From the NCBI RefSeq assembly GCF_900199205.1, contig NZ_OBMJ01000001.1:7309001-7373000 (forward strand): DNA of 64,000 bases, read 5' to 3'. The position numbers and the translations under genes are program-made. Source of the DNA: Streptomyces sp. 1331.2. GTDB lineage: Bacteria; Actinomycetota; Actinomycetes; Streptomycetales; Streptomycetaceae. A model generated the notes under the pieces. It saw only the letters and a list, made by a program, of their open reading frames with translations. It ran no database searches and was not told where the DNA came from. This document shows, piece after piece, positions 7,824 through 15,713 of this stretch (position 1 is its first letter; every line of letters begins with the position of its first letter).

Positions 7824-8750
7824 ATGAAGGCCATCACCTACCGCAGCTACGGCGGACCGGACGTCCTGGAGTACGGGGACGTGCCCGAGCCCAAGCTCGG
7901 CCCGGACTCCGTCCTGGTCCGCGTGGCGGCGGCCTCGGTCAACCCGGTCGACTGGAAGATCCAGGCCGGTTACCTCGACGCCGCCATGGACGTGGTCTTC
8001 CCCGTGATCCCGGGCTGGGACGTCTCCGGTGTCGTGGAGCGGGTCGGCGTCGGAGTCACCGAGTTCATGCCGGGCGACGAGGTGATCGGCTACGTCCGCG
8101 AGGACATGGTGCGCCGCGGCACCTTCGCCGAGTACGTCGCCGCGCCCGTGCGCACCGTCGCCCGCAAGCCCGCCAACCTCGACTTCGCCCAGGCCGCCGG
8201 CCTGCCCCTGGCGGGCCTCACCGCCTACCAGGCGCTGACCCGAGCCCTGGAAGTCAAGCCGGGCGACACCGTCCTGGTCCACGCGGCCGCCGGCGGGGTC
8301 GGCTCACTCGCCGTCCAGATCGCCGTCGCCCTCGGTGCCCGGGTGATCGGCACCGCGAGCGAGCGCAACCACGACTACCTGCGCACCCTCGGCGCCGAGC
8401 CGGTGGCCTACGGCGATGGCCTGGCCGACCGCGTCCGCGCGCTGGCGCCGGAGGGCGTCGACGCCGTACTCGACCTGGTGGGCGGCGAAGCCCTCCGGAT
8501 CTCGCCGGAGCTGCTCGCCGAAGGCGGCCGCCTCGCCTCCGTCGCCGACGGCGCCGTCCTCGGCCTCGGCGGCCACTACGTCTTCGTGCGCCCCGACGCC
8601 GCCGACCTCACCGCCCTGACCGACCTCGTCGAGAGCGGCCGGCTCACCGTCGAGGTCGCGGCGACGTTCCCGCTGGAGCAGGCGGCCGACGCCCAGCGCC
8701 TCAACGCCGCCGGCCACACCCGCGGCAAGATCGTCGTCACCGTCCCCTGA
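7824..8750 (+). CDS. NAD(P)-dependent zinc-less alcohol dehydrogenase/quinone oxidoreductase-type protein
   Basis: A 308-residue member of the medium-chain dehydrogenase/reductase superfamily. The N-terminal GroES-like domain reads AITYRSYGGPDVLEYGDVPEPKLG, and the Rossmann domain has the nucleotide-binding motif HAAAGGVGSLAVQIA and the quinone reductase signature region. The zinc-ligand cysteines of true alcohol dehydrogenases are absent, which fits a quinone or enone reductase. The ATG was chosen because AGGAG lies 8 nt upstream; an upstream in-frame ATG at 7779 lacks this. It is probably co-transcribed with the small monooxygenase-like gene 59 nt downstream. It has no evident link to polysaccharide use. 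Confidence 0.88.
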   Translation: MKAITYRSYGGPDVLEYGDVPEPKLGPDSVLVRVAAASVNPVDWKIQAGYLDAAMDVVFPVIPGWDVSGVVERVGVGVTEFMPGDEVIGYVREDMVRRGTFAEYVAAPVRTVARKPANLDFAQAAGLPLAGLTAYQALTRALEVKPGDTVLVHAAAGGVGSLAVQIAVALGARVIGTASERNHDYLRTLGAEPVAYGDGLADRVRALAPEGVDAVLDLVGGEALRISPELLAEGGRLASVADGAVLGLGGHYVFVRPDAADLTALTDLVESGRLTVEVAATFPLEQAADAQRLNAAGHTRGKIVVTVP

Positions 8751-8809
8751 CCCCTCCGCCCGAACCGCCCCTCACCAGGACCGTTCCGCACCACCCGGAA
8801 GGACCCGCC

Positions 8810-9097
8810 GTGTCCCTCGTCGTGATCACCGACTGGCTCGCCGACACCGGCGCCGAGCAGCACGTCGCCGACCTGCTCCCCGCCGTCACCGAGGCCGCGC
8901 TCACCGAGCCCGGCGTGCTCTCCTTCCGGGTGGTCCGCTCCCTGCGGGACCAAGGCGCCTTCGTCGTCTTCGCCGAGTACGAGGACGAGAACGCGCTGGC
9001 CGCCCACCGCGAGAGCGCGCCCTACCAGCGACTGGTCCTCGCCGGCATCACCCCGCACCTCATCGACCGCCAGGCCGAGGCCTACGCCCTCGTCTGA
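8810..9097 (+). CDS. Putative quinol monooxygenase (ABM domain protein)
   Basis: A 95-residue single-domain protein of the antibiotic biosynthesis monooxygenase (ABM) dimeric ferredoxin-like fold: GVLSFRVVRSLRDQGAFVVFAEYEDENALAAHRES is the typical central region, in which the conserved 'A H' helix follows a 'F..E.Y.' strand. Such proteins (YgiN-like) act on quinols or detoxify reactive carbonyls without a cofactor. The GTG start is preceded by a GGAAGGA ribosome binding site. The neighbouring oxidoreductase suggests a shared redox role. The specific substrate is unknown. Confidence 0.8.
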   Translation: MSLVVITDWLADTGAEQHVADLLPAVTEAALTEPGVLSFRVVRSLRDQGAFVVFAEYEDENALAAHRESAPYQRLVLAGITPHLIDRQAEAYALV

Positions 9098-9101
9098 CGC
9101 G

Positions 9102-9739
9102 AGCCGCCCCGAGCCCGGCGGGCGCTACCGCCGGGGCGGCCGTTGCACCACGGGGTGCCTGGGGTGGTGGCTACGGGTGGGTGTTCTTGGTGGTGGGCTG
9201 GGTCTTCTGGTTGTAGAGCTCCTTGCCGTCCGCGTTGTAGGCGTGGACGTAGGGGGTCGGGGGGTGGGCGTTGGCGTCGGGGCCGGTGGAGATGGCCGCG
9301 GTGTAGGCGAAGGCGCCGTCTGCCATGACGGCCGGGTACTGGGTCGGGTCGTCGCCGTAGCTGATGGTGACCTTGGCGACCTCGGGTGTGAAGTGTCCGG
9401 CGCCCAGCGAGAGGTACTGCCCGGCACCGGTCGGGGTGCTGAAGCTGTCGAAGAACGAGATCAGGTGGCCGGTGCCCCACAGGCGGTCGTTGATGAACGT
9501 CGCGGGGACGGAGGTGCTGTGGCCCTTGTGGCCCTTCGACTCGCACTGCACGTACTGACCGGCGGAGTCGACGGCGATGACCACGCCGTCGGTGTCCGAG
9601 GAGGCGACGGGAGTGCGGACCGCGATCACCGCGTGGTACCGCGGCGCGTCGGACCCCAGGCAGGAACCCAGGATCCCGGCGACGGCCCCCGCATCGATCG
9701 GGGCCGTCGCCGTGCTGGTCACCGTGAAAGCCGCCGGGG
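9102..9739. repeat. Left arm of a 638-bp inverted repeat
   Basis: This arm is the reverse complement of 10988-11625. Reading base by base, the inner 612 bp (9128-9739 against 10988-11599) appear identical; only the outermost 25 bp contain a few substitutions, such as at 9127. The arm covers the last ~190 codons of the membrane-protein gene plus its downstream region. The identity extends past the stop codon, so it is a DNA-level duplication or conversion tract and not just protein conservation. The two arms are 1248 bp apart. Confidence 0.95.
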
Positions 9740-10013
9740 GGCGGGGTGAAGCCGACGCGGAGGAAGCGGCTGTGGTGGCTGCTCCTTGCGGCGGTTCCGG
9801 TGAGGGTTGTGGTCCCGGCGAGTGCAGCGCGGACGGGAGGGCCAGGCACAGGGCTGCCGCCGTGCAGGCCGCGGTCGCGCCCAGGGCGCGCCGGCGGTGG
9901 CGGCGCCGGTCGGCGCGTCGGCGGATCTCCGCAGCGGGCAGGATCGGTGCGGGGACATGCGTGCCGAGCAGCCGCAGCCGGTCGCCGAGGGTGTCGTGGT
10001 CGTGGTCAGACAC
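9171..10013 (-). CDS. Membrane-anchored protein co-encoded with an ECF sigma factor (possible anti-sigma/sensor)
   Basis: A 280-residue protein with a charged N-terminus of about 43 residues, one hydrophobic helix (about 44-63, ALGATAACTAAALCLALPSA), a Pro/Ser/Ala linker and an extracellular domain of about 190 residues (FTVTSTATAPIDAGAVAGIL ... TTKNTHP). The GTG start overlaps the sigma gene stop by 8 nt, so the two are translationally coupled; position and topology suggest a sigma-controlling membrane protein. It lacks the HxxxCxxC zinc anti-sigma motif, so that role is inference. The extracellular domain is not recognised; it has two cysteines (LGSCLGSD, VQCESKG) that could pair. The same domain is encoded identically by the divergent secreted protein gene, through the inverted repeat. 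Confidence 0.8.
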   Translation of the reverse strand: MSDHDHDTLGDRLRLLGTHVPAPILPAAEIRRRADRRRHRRRALGATAACTAAALCLALPSALHSPGPQPSPEPPQGAATTAASSASASPRPPAAFTVTSTATAPIDAGAVAGILGSCLGSDAPRYHAVIAVRTPVASSDTDGVVIAVDSAGQYVQCESKGHKGHSTSVPATFINDRLWGTGHLISFFDSFSTPTGAGQYLSLGAGHFTPEVAKVTISYGDDPTQYPAVMADGAFAYTAAISTGPDANAHPPTPYVHAYNADGKELYNQKTQPTTKNTHP

Positions 10014-10521
10014 GGAGCTTTCCTTCCTCGCTGGTCGGGGCCCGGTCGGCGAGTTCGGCCGCGAGCGCGGCCCGGCCGCGGGCGAGGCGGCTCTTGACAG
10101 CGCTGACGCTGGCGCCGGTCTCGGCCGCGACCTGCTCGACGGAGAGGTCGCACATGTGGTGCAGGACCAGGGCGCTCCGCTGCGCGTCGGGCAGCTCGCG
10201 GAGCGCGGCCACCACCATCAGGTGCTCCTCGGTGGGCGGCTCGACGGTGGGTGGTGCTTGGCGGTGGTGGTAGCCGGCGGCCAACTGCAGGCCCCGGGCC
10301 AGGCGTCGCCAGCGGGACAGGGCCAGCCGCCGGGCGGTGGTCCGGATCCATGCCTCCGGGGCGCTGTTCGGGTCGAAGCTGCGCCTTCGGTCCCACGCCC
10401 GGATGAAGGCTTCCTGGACCACGTCCTGTGCTTCGGACCAGTTGCCGGTGAGCGCGTAGAGCTGCCCGGTCAGGCGGGAGAAGGACGCCGCGTAGAACGC
10501 GTCGAACTCCTGTGGCGTCAT
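10006..10521 (-). CDS. ECF RNA polymerase sigma factor (SigE-like family)
   Basis: A 171-residue extracytoplasmic function sigma factor. Region 2 contains NWSEAQDVVQEAFIRAWDRR (core binding and -10 recognition), followed by a region 4 helix-turn-helix LSVEQVAAETGASVSAVKSRLARGRAAL. The length matches minimal ECF sigmas with only sigma2 and sigma4. The start is an ATG preceded by a TTG codon; a GGAGGAG ribosome binding site suits either. It lies alone between the two inverted repeats and is coupled to the membrane protein gene downstream, a typical sigma/anti-sigma layout. Target promoters are unknown; the divergent secreted-protein gene is the obvious candidate. Confidence 0.92.
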   Translation of the reverse strand: MTPQEFDAFYAASFSRLTGQLYALTGNWSEAQDVVQEAFIRAWDRRRSFDPNSAPEAWIRTTARRLALSRWRRLARGLQLAAGYHHRQAPPTVEPPTEEHLMVVAALRELPDAQRSALVLHHMCDLSVEQVAAETGASVSAVKSRLARGRAALAAELADRAPTSEEGKLRV

Positions 10522-10773
10522 CAAGGGCCTCTCCTCCGGGACTGTCCGTCAGCTCGCGGCACAGGCGGCCCGCGAGGAGGCACCACTCGGCCGCGGCGGT
10601 GAAGCCGTGCGTCCTGGGTGAAGCCTCCCGCCCTGTACGCACGGGCGCCGTCCCGGGGTTGCACCCACGGCCTATGACCTGGATCACGTGTGCGAGGTGT
10701 GACCTGACGGGCGTCGGGAGGCGTACAGGGGAGCCGGCGTCAACCGGACGCCCGCAGGAAAGGACACGGATTC
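10522..10773. promoter_or_regulatory. Divergent promoter region between the sigma factor gene and the secreted protein gene
   Basis: About 250 bp separate two divergent genes and must carry both promoters. The stretch GATCACGTGTGCGAGGTGTG near the secreted gene is a local dyad-like element. No consensus -35/-10 pair was recognised, which would fit ECF-type promoters, but no confident ECF motif can be defined from a single copy. Confidence 0.4.
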
Positions 10774-11556
10774 ATGCGTATCCGCCCGATCATGCTCATC
10801 GCCGCCCCCGTCGCCGCCGCGGCCATCGCGACCGCGGGAGGAATGGCCACGGCCGCAACCGGCACCTCCACCCCCACCCCCACCCCCACCCCCACCTCCA
10901 CCCGCACGGCCACGCCCACGGCCCAGAGCAAGCCCGCCACCGCGCCGGCCTCCGGCAGCGGCTCGACCGCTACCGGTGTGACGGCCACCCCGGCGGCTTT
11001 CACGGTGACCAGCACGGCGACGGCCCCGATCGATGCGGGGGCCGTCGCCGGGATCCTGGGTTCCTGCCTGGGGTCCGACGCGCCGCGGTACCACGCGGTG
11101 ATCGCGGTCCGCACTCCCGTCGCCTCCTCGGACACCGACGGCGTGGTCATCGCCGTCGACTCCGCCGGTCAGTACGTGCAGTGCGAGTCGAAGGGCCACA
11201 AGGGCCACAGCACCTCCGTCCCCGCGACGTTCATCAACGACCGCCTGTGGGGCACCGGCCACCTGATCTCGTTCTTCGACAGCTTCAGCACCCCGACCGG
11301 TGCCGGGCAGTACCTCTCGCTGGGCGCCGGACACTTCACACCCGAGGTCGCCAAGGTCACCATCAGCTACGGCGACGACCCGACCCAGTACCCGGCCGTC
11401 ATGGCAGACGGCGCCTTCGCCTACACCGCGGCCATCTCCACCGGCCCCGACGCCAACGCCCACCCCCCGACCCCCTACGTCCACGCCTACAACGCGGACG
11501 GCAAGGAGCTCTACAACCAGAAGACCCAGCCCACCACCAAGAACACCCACCCGTAG
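10774..11556 (+). CDS. Secreted protein sharing its domain with the sigma-linked membrane protein
   Basis: A 260-residue protein with a Sec-type signal peptide (MRIRPIMLIAAPVAAAAIAT...), a Thr/Pro-repeat linker (TPTPTPTPTSTRTATPTA) and then the same domain of about 190 residues, identical residue for residue, that forms the exterior of the membrane protein encoded on the other strand. The ATG follows AAAGGA. The domain is not recognised. With no membrane anchor this version should be released or cell-wall associated. A soluble decoy or competing partner of the anchored sensor is one idea; a simple duplicated secreted protein is another. Its coding sequence enters the right inverted-repeat arm at about codon 72. 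Confidence 0.75.
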   Translation: MRIRPIMLIAAPVAAAAIATAGGMATAATGTSTPTPTPTPTSTRTATPTAQSKPATAPASGSGSTATGVTATPAAFTVTSTATAPIDAGAVAGILGSCLGSDAPRYHAVIAVRTPVASSDTDGVVIAVDSAGQYVQCESKGHKGHSTSVPATFINDRLWGTGHLISFFDSFSTPTGAGQYLSLGAGHFTPEVAKVTISYGDDPTQYPAVMADGAFAYTAAISTGPDANAHPPTPYVHAYNADGKELYNQKTQPTTKNTHP

Positions 11557-11625
11557 CCACCACCCCAGGCACCCCGTGGTGCAACGGCCGCCCCGGCGGC
11601 AGCGCCCGCCGGGCTCGGCGCGGCT
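10988..11625. repeat. Right arm of a 638-bp inverted repeat
   Basis: The inverted partner of 9102-9739 with exactly the same length and no indels visible. It includes the last ~190 codons of the secreted protein gene, its stop codon and about 70 bp beyond. Inversion between the arms would exchange the two N-terminal-coding segments but keep both open reading frames intact. Confidence 0.95.
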
Positions 11626-11777
11626 ACCGCCAGGGCGGTGCGGGACGGGGGCATCCGCTTCGACCGGAGTGCCGGCAGCGGTTCCGCCCCGGGCGTCGGC
11701 CGAGAGGCCGCCGCGAGGACGCCGCGAGGACGCGCGGGGGCAGCGGGAACACGGGTGCACCTCGGGACGTGTGGGAA

Positions 11778-11805
11778 CCCCGGCTGCCGGGGGCGGCAGC
11801 CGGGG
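11778..11805. terminator. Bidirectional terminator between convergent genes
   Basis: A perfect 11-bp stem CCCCGGCTGCC/GGCAGCCGGGG with a 6-nt loop sits between the secreted protein gene (plus) and the GH5 gene (minus), 16 nt before the latter's stop. The rest of this 265-bp gap holds only the end of the inverted repeat. Confidence 0.75.
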
Positions 11806-11821
11806 CGGGGAGGAACAGGGG

Positions 11822-13573
11822 TCAGGAGGCGGTGCCGGTGACAGTGTCACCGGTCCTGGTGACGGTGTAGGTGACGGTGTCGCCGGTCCAGAAGCGGAAG
11901 GTGAACGTCGCCGGGAGGCCGTCCTTGAGGGACTTGACGTAGTCGGGCTTGAGAGTGGTGGTGTCGGCGCCGTAGTCGGCACGGAGGTTGTCGAACGACT
12001 GGTAGGTGGTCCAGGACGCGGGGCCGGCCGCTGTGCCGTCGGCGTAGGCGGACTGGACGTTGGCCATCAGGGCGCCGTTGAACCGGGTGGGGATGGTGAG
12101 CCCGTCGAGCGTCCCGGTGGCGTTGGCCATGGTCGGCTTGTCGTACGAGCGCACGAAGAGCTTCCACGGGACGCCGTCGGAGTACCGGACTTCGAGGGTG
12201 GCGTTGACGCCGGCGGCGCGGTCTCCGGCGAGGCGGGTGAGGGCGTCGGCGGTCAGGGTGAGCTTGTCGCCGTCGAGGGTGTAGTCCATGAAGGGGATCA
12301 GCGGGCGGTCGCCCTGCCAGAGCCCGGCGAACCAGAGGCCGTTGCGGTTCAGGGTGATGGTCTGCGCGGCGATGGGGCCGGACTTCGGCACGAAGAGGTT
12401 GTCGGTGGAGGCGGTGCCCGAGCGGGTCCGCCAGGAGCTCTGGATCAGGGCCTTCATCTCGGGGACCATCCACTGCATGGTGGAACGGTTCAGGAAGTCG
12501 TTGTAGGCGTCCCAGACGGCGGAGGTCATGCCGTTGCGCCGCGCCTCGTAGTTGACGTGCTCGAAGTACTTGAGCATCTCGCCGCGCTCGACCACGCCGG
12601 AGTAGGGCGAGGTGAGCAGGCCGTACTCGCCGAGGTAGACGGGGATGCCCTTGGCGACGAAGGTGTCGTGCACGCGGGCGAAGCCCTCGGTGAGGTCCGA
12701 CTGGGCCTTGGCGTCGTACGTCGGGTCGTTCGCGATGTTCACGCTGAAGGGGTACCAGCTGTAGTAGTGCACGGTGGCGACCAGGTTGCGGTCGTTCAGC
12801 GAGCTCATCGTGGTGGACAGGTCGTCCAGCCAGTGCTGGGCGTTGTTGGTCTCCTCCGAGGGCAGGACGAGCAGGCGGTCCTTGTTCCTGCCGCCGGAGT
12901 TGCGCACGATGCTGTGGAACGAGGTGTTGAGTTCCCGCAGGTACTGGGTCTTCTGGGCGTCGGTCGCGGCGTCGAACTGCGGTTCGTTGATGCTCTCCAT
13001 GAGCAGCGCGCGCGGCTCGTCCTTGAACGCGGTGGCGATCTGCTGCCAGGTGGAGTCGAACCGGGCCACGATGTTGTCGTGGTCGGTGGACATGTACTTG
13101 ATCCACTGCCACGAGTCGTGGTGGACGTTGATCTCGACGTAGAGGCCGTCCTCCAGGGCGAGGTCGACCACCTGCTTCACCCGCTTCATCCACACCGGGT
13201 CGATGGTGTACGGGGCGGTCGCGGACTGGTGCGGGTACCAGGTGACGGGGATCCGGACGCTGCGGAAGCCCTGGGCCTTGAGGCCGTCGAACGTCGCCTT
13301 GGTGGTGAGGGGATTGCCCCAGGAGGTCTCGTCGGGGATCGCGTCGAGGGTGTTGCCGAGGTTCCAGCTGGGCTGCATCTGGGCGACTGCGGCCATCGGG
13401 TTGTCGGGGACCCTGAGCCCGGCGGCCTCGGCCGCGGACGGGGCCCGGTCGGCGGGGGCGGCGACGGCGGTGCCGCCGCAGAGGGCGCTGGTGGTGACCA
13501 GGGCCACCACGAGGCCGGCCGTCCGGTGGAGCCGGCGGGCGAGTGGGCGGGCGGTCTGCTGTGCGTCGTTCAC
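11822..13573 (-). CDS. Secreted GH5 endoglucanase-type enzyme with C-terminal X2-like domain
   Basis: This 583-residue protein has a Sec signal peptide and a GH5 barrel at about residues 55-395. Diagnostic segments are PSWNLGNTLDA, SWGNPLTT, VRIPVTWYPH, INVHHDSWQW, the acid/base motif LMESINEPQ and the nucleophile motif VYLGEYGLL. The WNLGNTLDA...WGNP pattern is that of subfamily GH5_4, which contains xyloglucanases, lichenases and cellulases. The last ~190 residues hold beta-rich X2/CBM_X2-like modules. The GTG start follows AAAGGGA. It is 47 nt downstream of the GH43 gene, so they are co-transcribed. Endo-xyloglucanase activity is inferred from the adjacent xyloglucan-type enzymes; cellulase is the alternative. 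Confidence 0.88.
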   Translation of the reverse strand: MNDAQQTARPLARRLHRTAGLVVALVTTSALCGGTAVAAPADRAPSAAEAAGLRVPDNPMAAVAQMQPSWNLGNTLDAIPDETSWGNPLTTKATFDGLKAQGFRSVRIPVTWYPHQSATAPYTIDPVWMKRVKQVVDLALEDGLYVEINVHHDSWQWIKYMSTDHDNIVARFDSTWQQIATAFKDEPRALLMESINEPQFDAATDAQKTQYLRELNTSFHSIVRNSGGRNKDRLLVLPSEETNNAQHWLDDLSTTMSSLNDRNLVATVHYYSWYPFSVNIANDPTYDAKAQSDLTEGFARVHDTFVAKGIPVYLGEYGLLTSPYSGVVERGEMLKYFEHVNYEARRNGMTSAVWDAYNDFLNRSTMQWMVPEMKALIQSSWRTRSGTASTDNLFVPKSGPIAAQTITLNRNGLWFAGLWQGDRPLIPFMDYTLDGDKLTLTADALTRLAGDRAAGVNATLEVRYSDGVPWKLFVRSYDKPTMANATGTLDGLTIPTRFNGALMANVQSAYADGTAAGPASWTTYQSFDNLRADYGADTTTLKPDYVKSLKDGLPATFTFRFWTGDTVTYTVTRTGDTVTGTAS

Positions 13574-13620
13574 GGCATGTCCCTTTCGGGTGAACGGGTG
13601 GGGAATCCCCTGACGGGTGG

Positions 13621-15132
13621 TCAGGGAAGGAGGAGCGGCTCGTAGTCGAACCGGTCGAAGTGGACGGTGCCTTCGGCGGCGTACATGCCGATGACCCGGC
13701 CGGTGAAGCCGCCGGCCACCTCGGTGGAGAGGTAGCGCCCGTCGAGGGCGGCGAGCACGGCGAAGGTGCCGTCGGGCTCCTCGACGCCGAGGATGACGTC
13801 GTCGGGGCCGGTGCGCGGGCCGCGCGTCGGCCGGGGGACGACGTCGACACCGAGCACCACGGCTCCGGAGGGCACCGGACGGGAGGCGACCTCGGTGCGC
13901 AGCGAGCCGATCCGGGCGAGGACCTTCACCTCGCCGTCGGCCGCCTCGATCTCGTAGTGGTGGTCCTCGTCCATGCGGACGGCGAGGCCGCCGCGGCCCC
14001 CGGCGGGGTCGATCAGGGTGCGGGCCCGGCAGCCGAGGTGCTGCTGGCGCCGGCCGACGAACACCACGTCGTTCTCGTCCAGGGAGGCGCCCGCGGCGCG
14101 CAGGGTGAGCCAGCCGGAGCGCTCCTTCGTGGTGCACAGGTGCTCGGGGCGCTCGCGCACCGAGATCCACTGGGGGTGGAGCTCGGCCTGGTCGAAGTCG
14201 TCCCGGGCGGGGACTGCGGGCGCGGGGTGCAACGGCCAGGAGGGGGTGGGCAGTTCGGTGGTGAGCGGGCCGACCACCGGCCAGCCGTCCACCCACGCGA
14301 CCGGGGCGAGGAAGGTCTCCCGGCCGAGCACGTACCAGGCGGGGGTGCCGCCGCGCGGCCGGACGGCGAGCAGCACCATCCACCAGGAGCCGTCGGGGGC
14401 CTGGACGAGGTCGGCGTGCCCGGTGTTCTGGATGGGACTGTCGATGCCGCGGTGGGTCAGCACCGGGTTGGCCGGGCACGGCTCGAACGGGCCCGAGGGC
14501 GAGGGGCCGCGGGCGATGGAGACGGCGTGGCCGCGCTCGGTGCCGCCCTCGGCGATCATCAGGTACCAGTACGCGCCGATCCGGTACAGGTGCGGGGCCT
14601 CGGGGGCGGTGGCGCCGGGCGCGCCGGACCAGATCCGCTGCGGCTCGCCGATGGTCTCGCCGGTGGCCGGGTCGAGGCGGACCTGGGAGACGCCGGCGAC
14701 GGTGCACCAGCAGGTGCCGTCCTCGTCCCAGGCGAGGTCCGGGTCGATGCCGTGGACGCCGGGCAGCCGGATCGGGTCGGACCAGGGGCCTGCCGGGTCG
14801 GTGGCGGTGAAGAGCAGGTTGCCGTCGCCGCTGACGTTGGTGACGATCAGCCAGAAGCGGCCGTCGTGGTGGCGCAGCGTCGGGGCGTAGATACCGCCGG
14901 AGGACGGGGACTCGCGCGGCAGGCGCAGCTGGCTCGGCCGGTCGAGGGCGTTGCCGATCTGCGTCCAGTTCACCAGGTCGCGGCTGTGGAAGACGGGGAT
15001 GCCGGGGAAGTACTCGAAGCTGGAGCAGACGAGGTAGTAGTCGTCGCCCACGCGGCAGACGCTCGGGTCCGGGTGGAATCCGGGGATCACCGGGTTGGGG
15101 AGGGGGCCGGTCGGCTGGGGCTGGTCTGACAC
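13621..15132 (-). CDS. GH43 beta-xylosidase/alpha-L-arabinofuranosidase
   Basis: A 503-residue GH43 enzyme with no signal peptide, hence probably cytoplasmic. The five-blade propeller domain shows the catalytic base region NPVIPGFHPDPSVCRVGDDYY, a second Asp (VHGIDPDLAWDEDG) and the acid Glu (TAPEAPHLYRIG). The C-terminal ~190 residues form the GH43 C2 beta-sandwich (DDFDQAELHPQWISVRERPEH...). This layout is that of XynB-like subfamilies 11/12. The GTG start (SDQPQPTGPL) follows AAAGGAAC; the open frame upstream is mostly the terminator hairpin of the previous gene. It leads an operon with the GH5 gene and should release xylose or arabinose from imported oligosaccharides. Confidence 0.9.
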   Translation of the reverse strand: MSDQPQPTGPLPNPVIPGFHPDPSVCRVGDDYYLVCSSFEYFPGIPVFHSRDLVNWTQIGNALDRPSQLRLPRESPSSGGIYAPTLRHHDGRFWLIVTNVSGDGNLLFTATDPAGPWSDPIRLPGVHGIDPDLAWDEDGTCWCTVAGVSQVRLDPATGETIGEPQRIWSGAPGATAPEAPHLYRIGAYWYLMIAEGGTERGHAVSIARGPSPSGPFEPCPANPVLTHRGIDSPIQNTGHADLVQAPDGSWWMVLLAVRPRGGTPAWYVLGRETFLAPVAWVDGWPVVGPLTTELPTPSWPLHPAPAVPARDDFDQAELHPQWISVRERPEHLCTTKERSGWLTLRAAGASLDENDVVFVGRRQQHLGCRARTLIDPAGGRGGLAVRMDEDHHYEIEAADGEVKVLARIGSLRTEVASRPVPSGAVVLGVDVVPRPTRGPRTGPDDVILGVEEPDGTFAVLAALDGRYLSTEVAGGFTGRVIGMYAAEGTVHFDRFDYEPLLLP

Positions 15133-15164
15133 GTGGTCGGTTCCTTTCGGGGGTGCGGGTCGGG

Positions 15165-15217
15165 GGTGGTGCCCCGGGCCCTTGGCCCTGGAGAGGTCCG
15201 GGGCCCGGGGCACCACC
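15165..15217 (-). terminator. Strong hairpin terminator upstream of the GH43 gene
   Basis: A perfect 17-bp stem (GGTGGTGCCCCGGGCCC and its complement) with a 19-nt loop. On the minus strand it follows the stop of the small CBM2-remnant gene by 12 nt and precedes the GH43 start, so it separates the two transcription units. Confidence 0.85.
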
Positions 15218-15229
15218 GGCTCATCGGGT

Positions 15230-15541
15230 TCAGCCGATCGCGCAGGGGGCGCCGTTGAACCGGAAGGCGGAGGGGTTGGCGTCACTGCCGGACCAGGTGG
15301 CCTTGAAGGCCCACTGGACGCTGCCGCCCTGCGGGACGGAGGCGTTGTAGGACACCTCGGCGGGAGCGGTGGCGAGCTGCGGGGCGGCGTCGACCGACAC
15401 CGACAGGGTGCTCGCGGTGACGGCGGGCGGTGCGGCGGCGGCGTGCGGCCCCGCGACGGCGATCGCGCCGGTGACCGCGAGAGACAGGGCCGCCGCGGCG
15501 GCTATGACGTGATCATGACACGAATGGGCTGACCATTTCAC
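15230..15541 (-). pseudogene. Remnant of a secreted CBM2 protein (signal peptide fused to the tail of a CBM2)
   Basis: A 103-codon frame. The first ~37 residues look like a secretion signal (HDHVIAAAAALSLAVTGAIAVAG...AAAAP). The last ~40 (VSYNASVPQGGSVQWAFKAT, then WSGSDANPSAFRFNGAPC) match the C-terminal strands of a family 2 cellulose-binding module, including the closing Trp and Cys. The N-terminal half of the CBM2 and any catalytic domain are missing. The simplest reading is an in-frame internal deletion of a larger secreted cellulase or xylanase gene that kept its own signal, stop and terminator. A small intact secreted protein cannot be excluded. Confidence 0.6.
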
Positions 15542-15713
15542 TGCGTCCTTCCAGTGGGGTGGGGGTGCGTGGCGTTCGAGTGGGGGAAACGAACTCCCGC
15601 GTTCTGGACGGCAGGAGCCCGGTGCGGCTGCCTGGGTCGGGCCCGGACGCGAAGCGTGTTCCGTGCGGATGCGGGCCGGCGCGGTGGGCCGCGCGCGGAC
15701 ACCTGGGGCATCG

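Noticed and set aside
9102..11625. Insertion sequence or composite transposon, because of the inverted repeats
   Set aside because: No transposase or integrase frame lies inside or beside the repeats, the arms encode a host-like protein domain, and no target-site duplication is visible.
11300..13645. A long plus-strand frame opposite the GH5 gene
   Set aside because: It is the antisense of the GH5 coding sequence fused to the end of the inverted repeat; the GH5 frame has clear catalytic motifs.
15542..15713. Terminator or small gene between the GH36 gene and the CBM2 remnant
   Set aside because: Short dyads such as GTTCG/CGAAC exist, but none forms a convincing hairpin, and open frames here are short and featureless.
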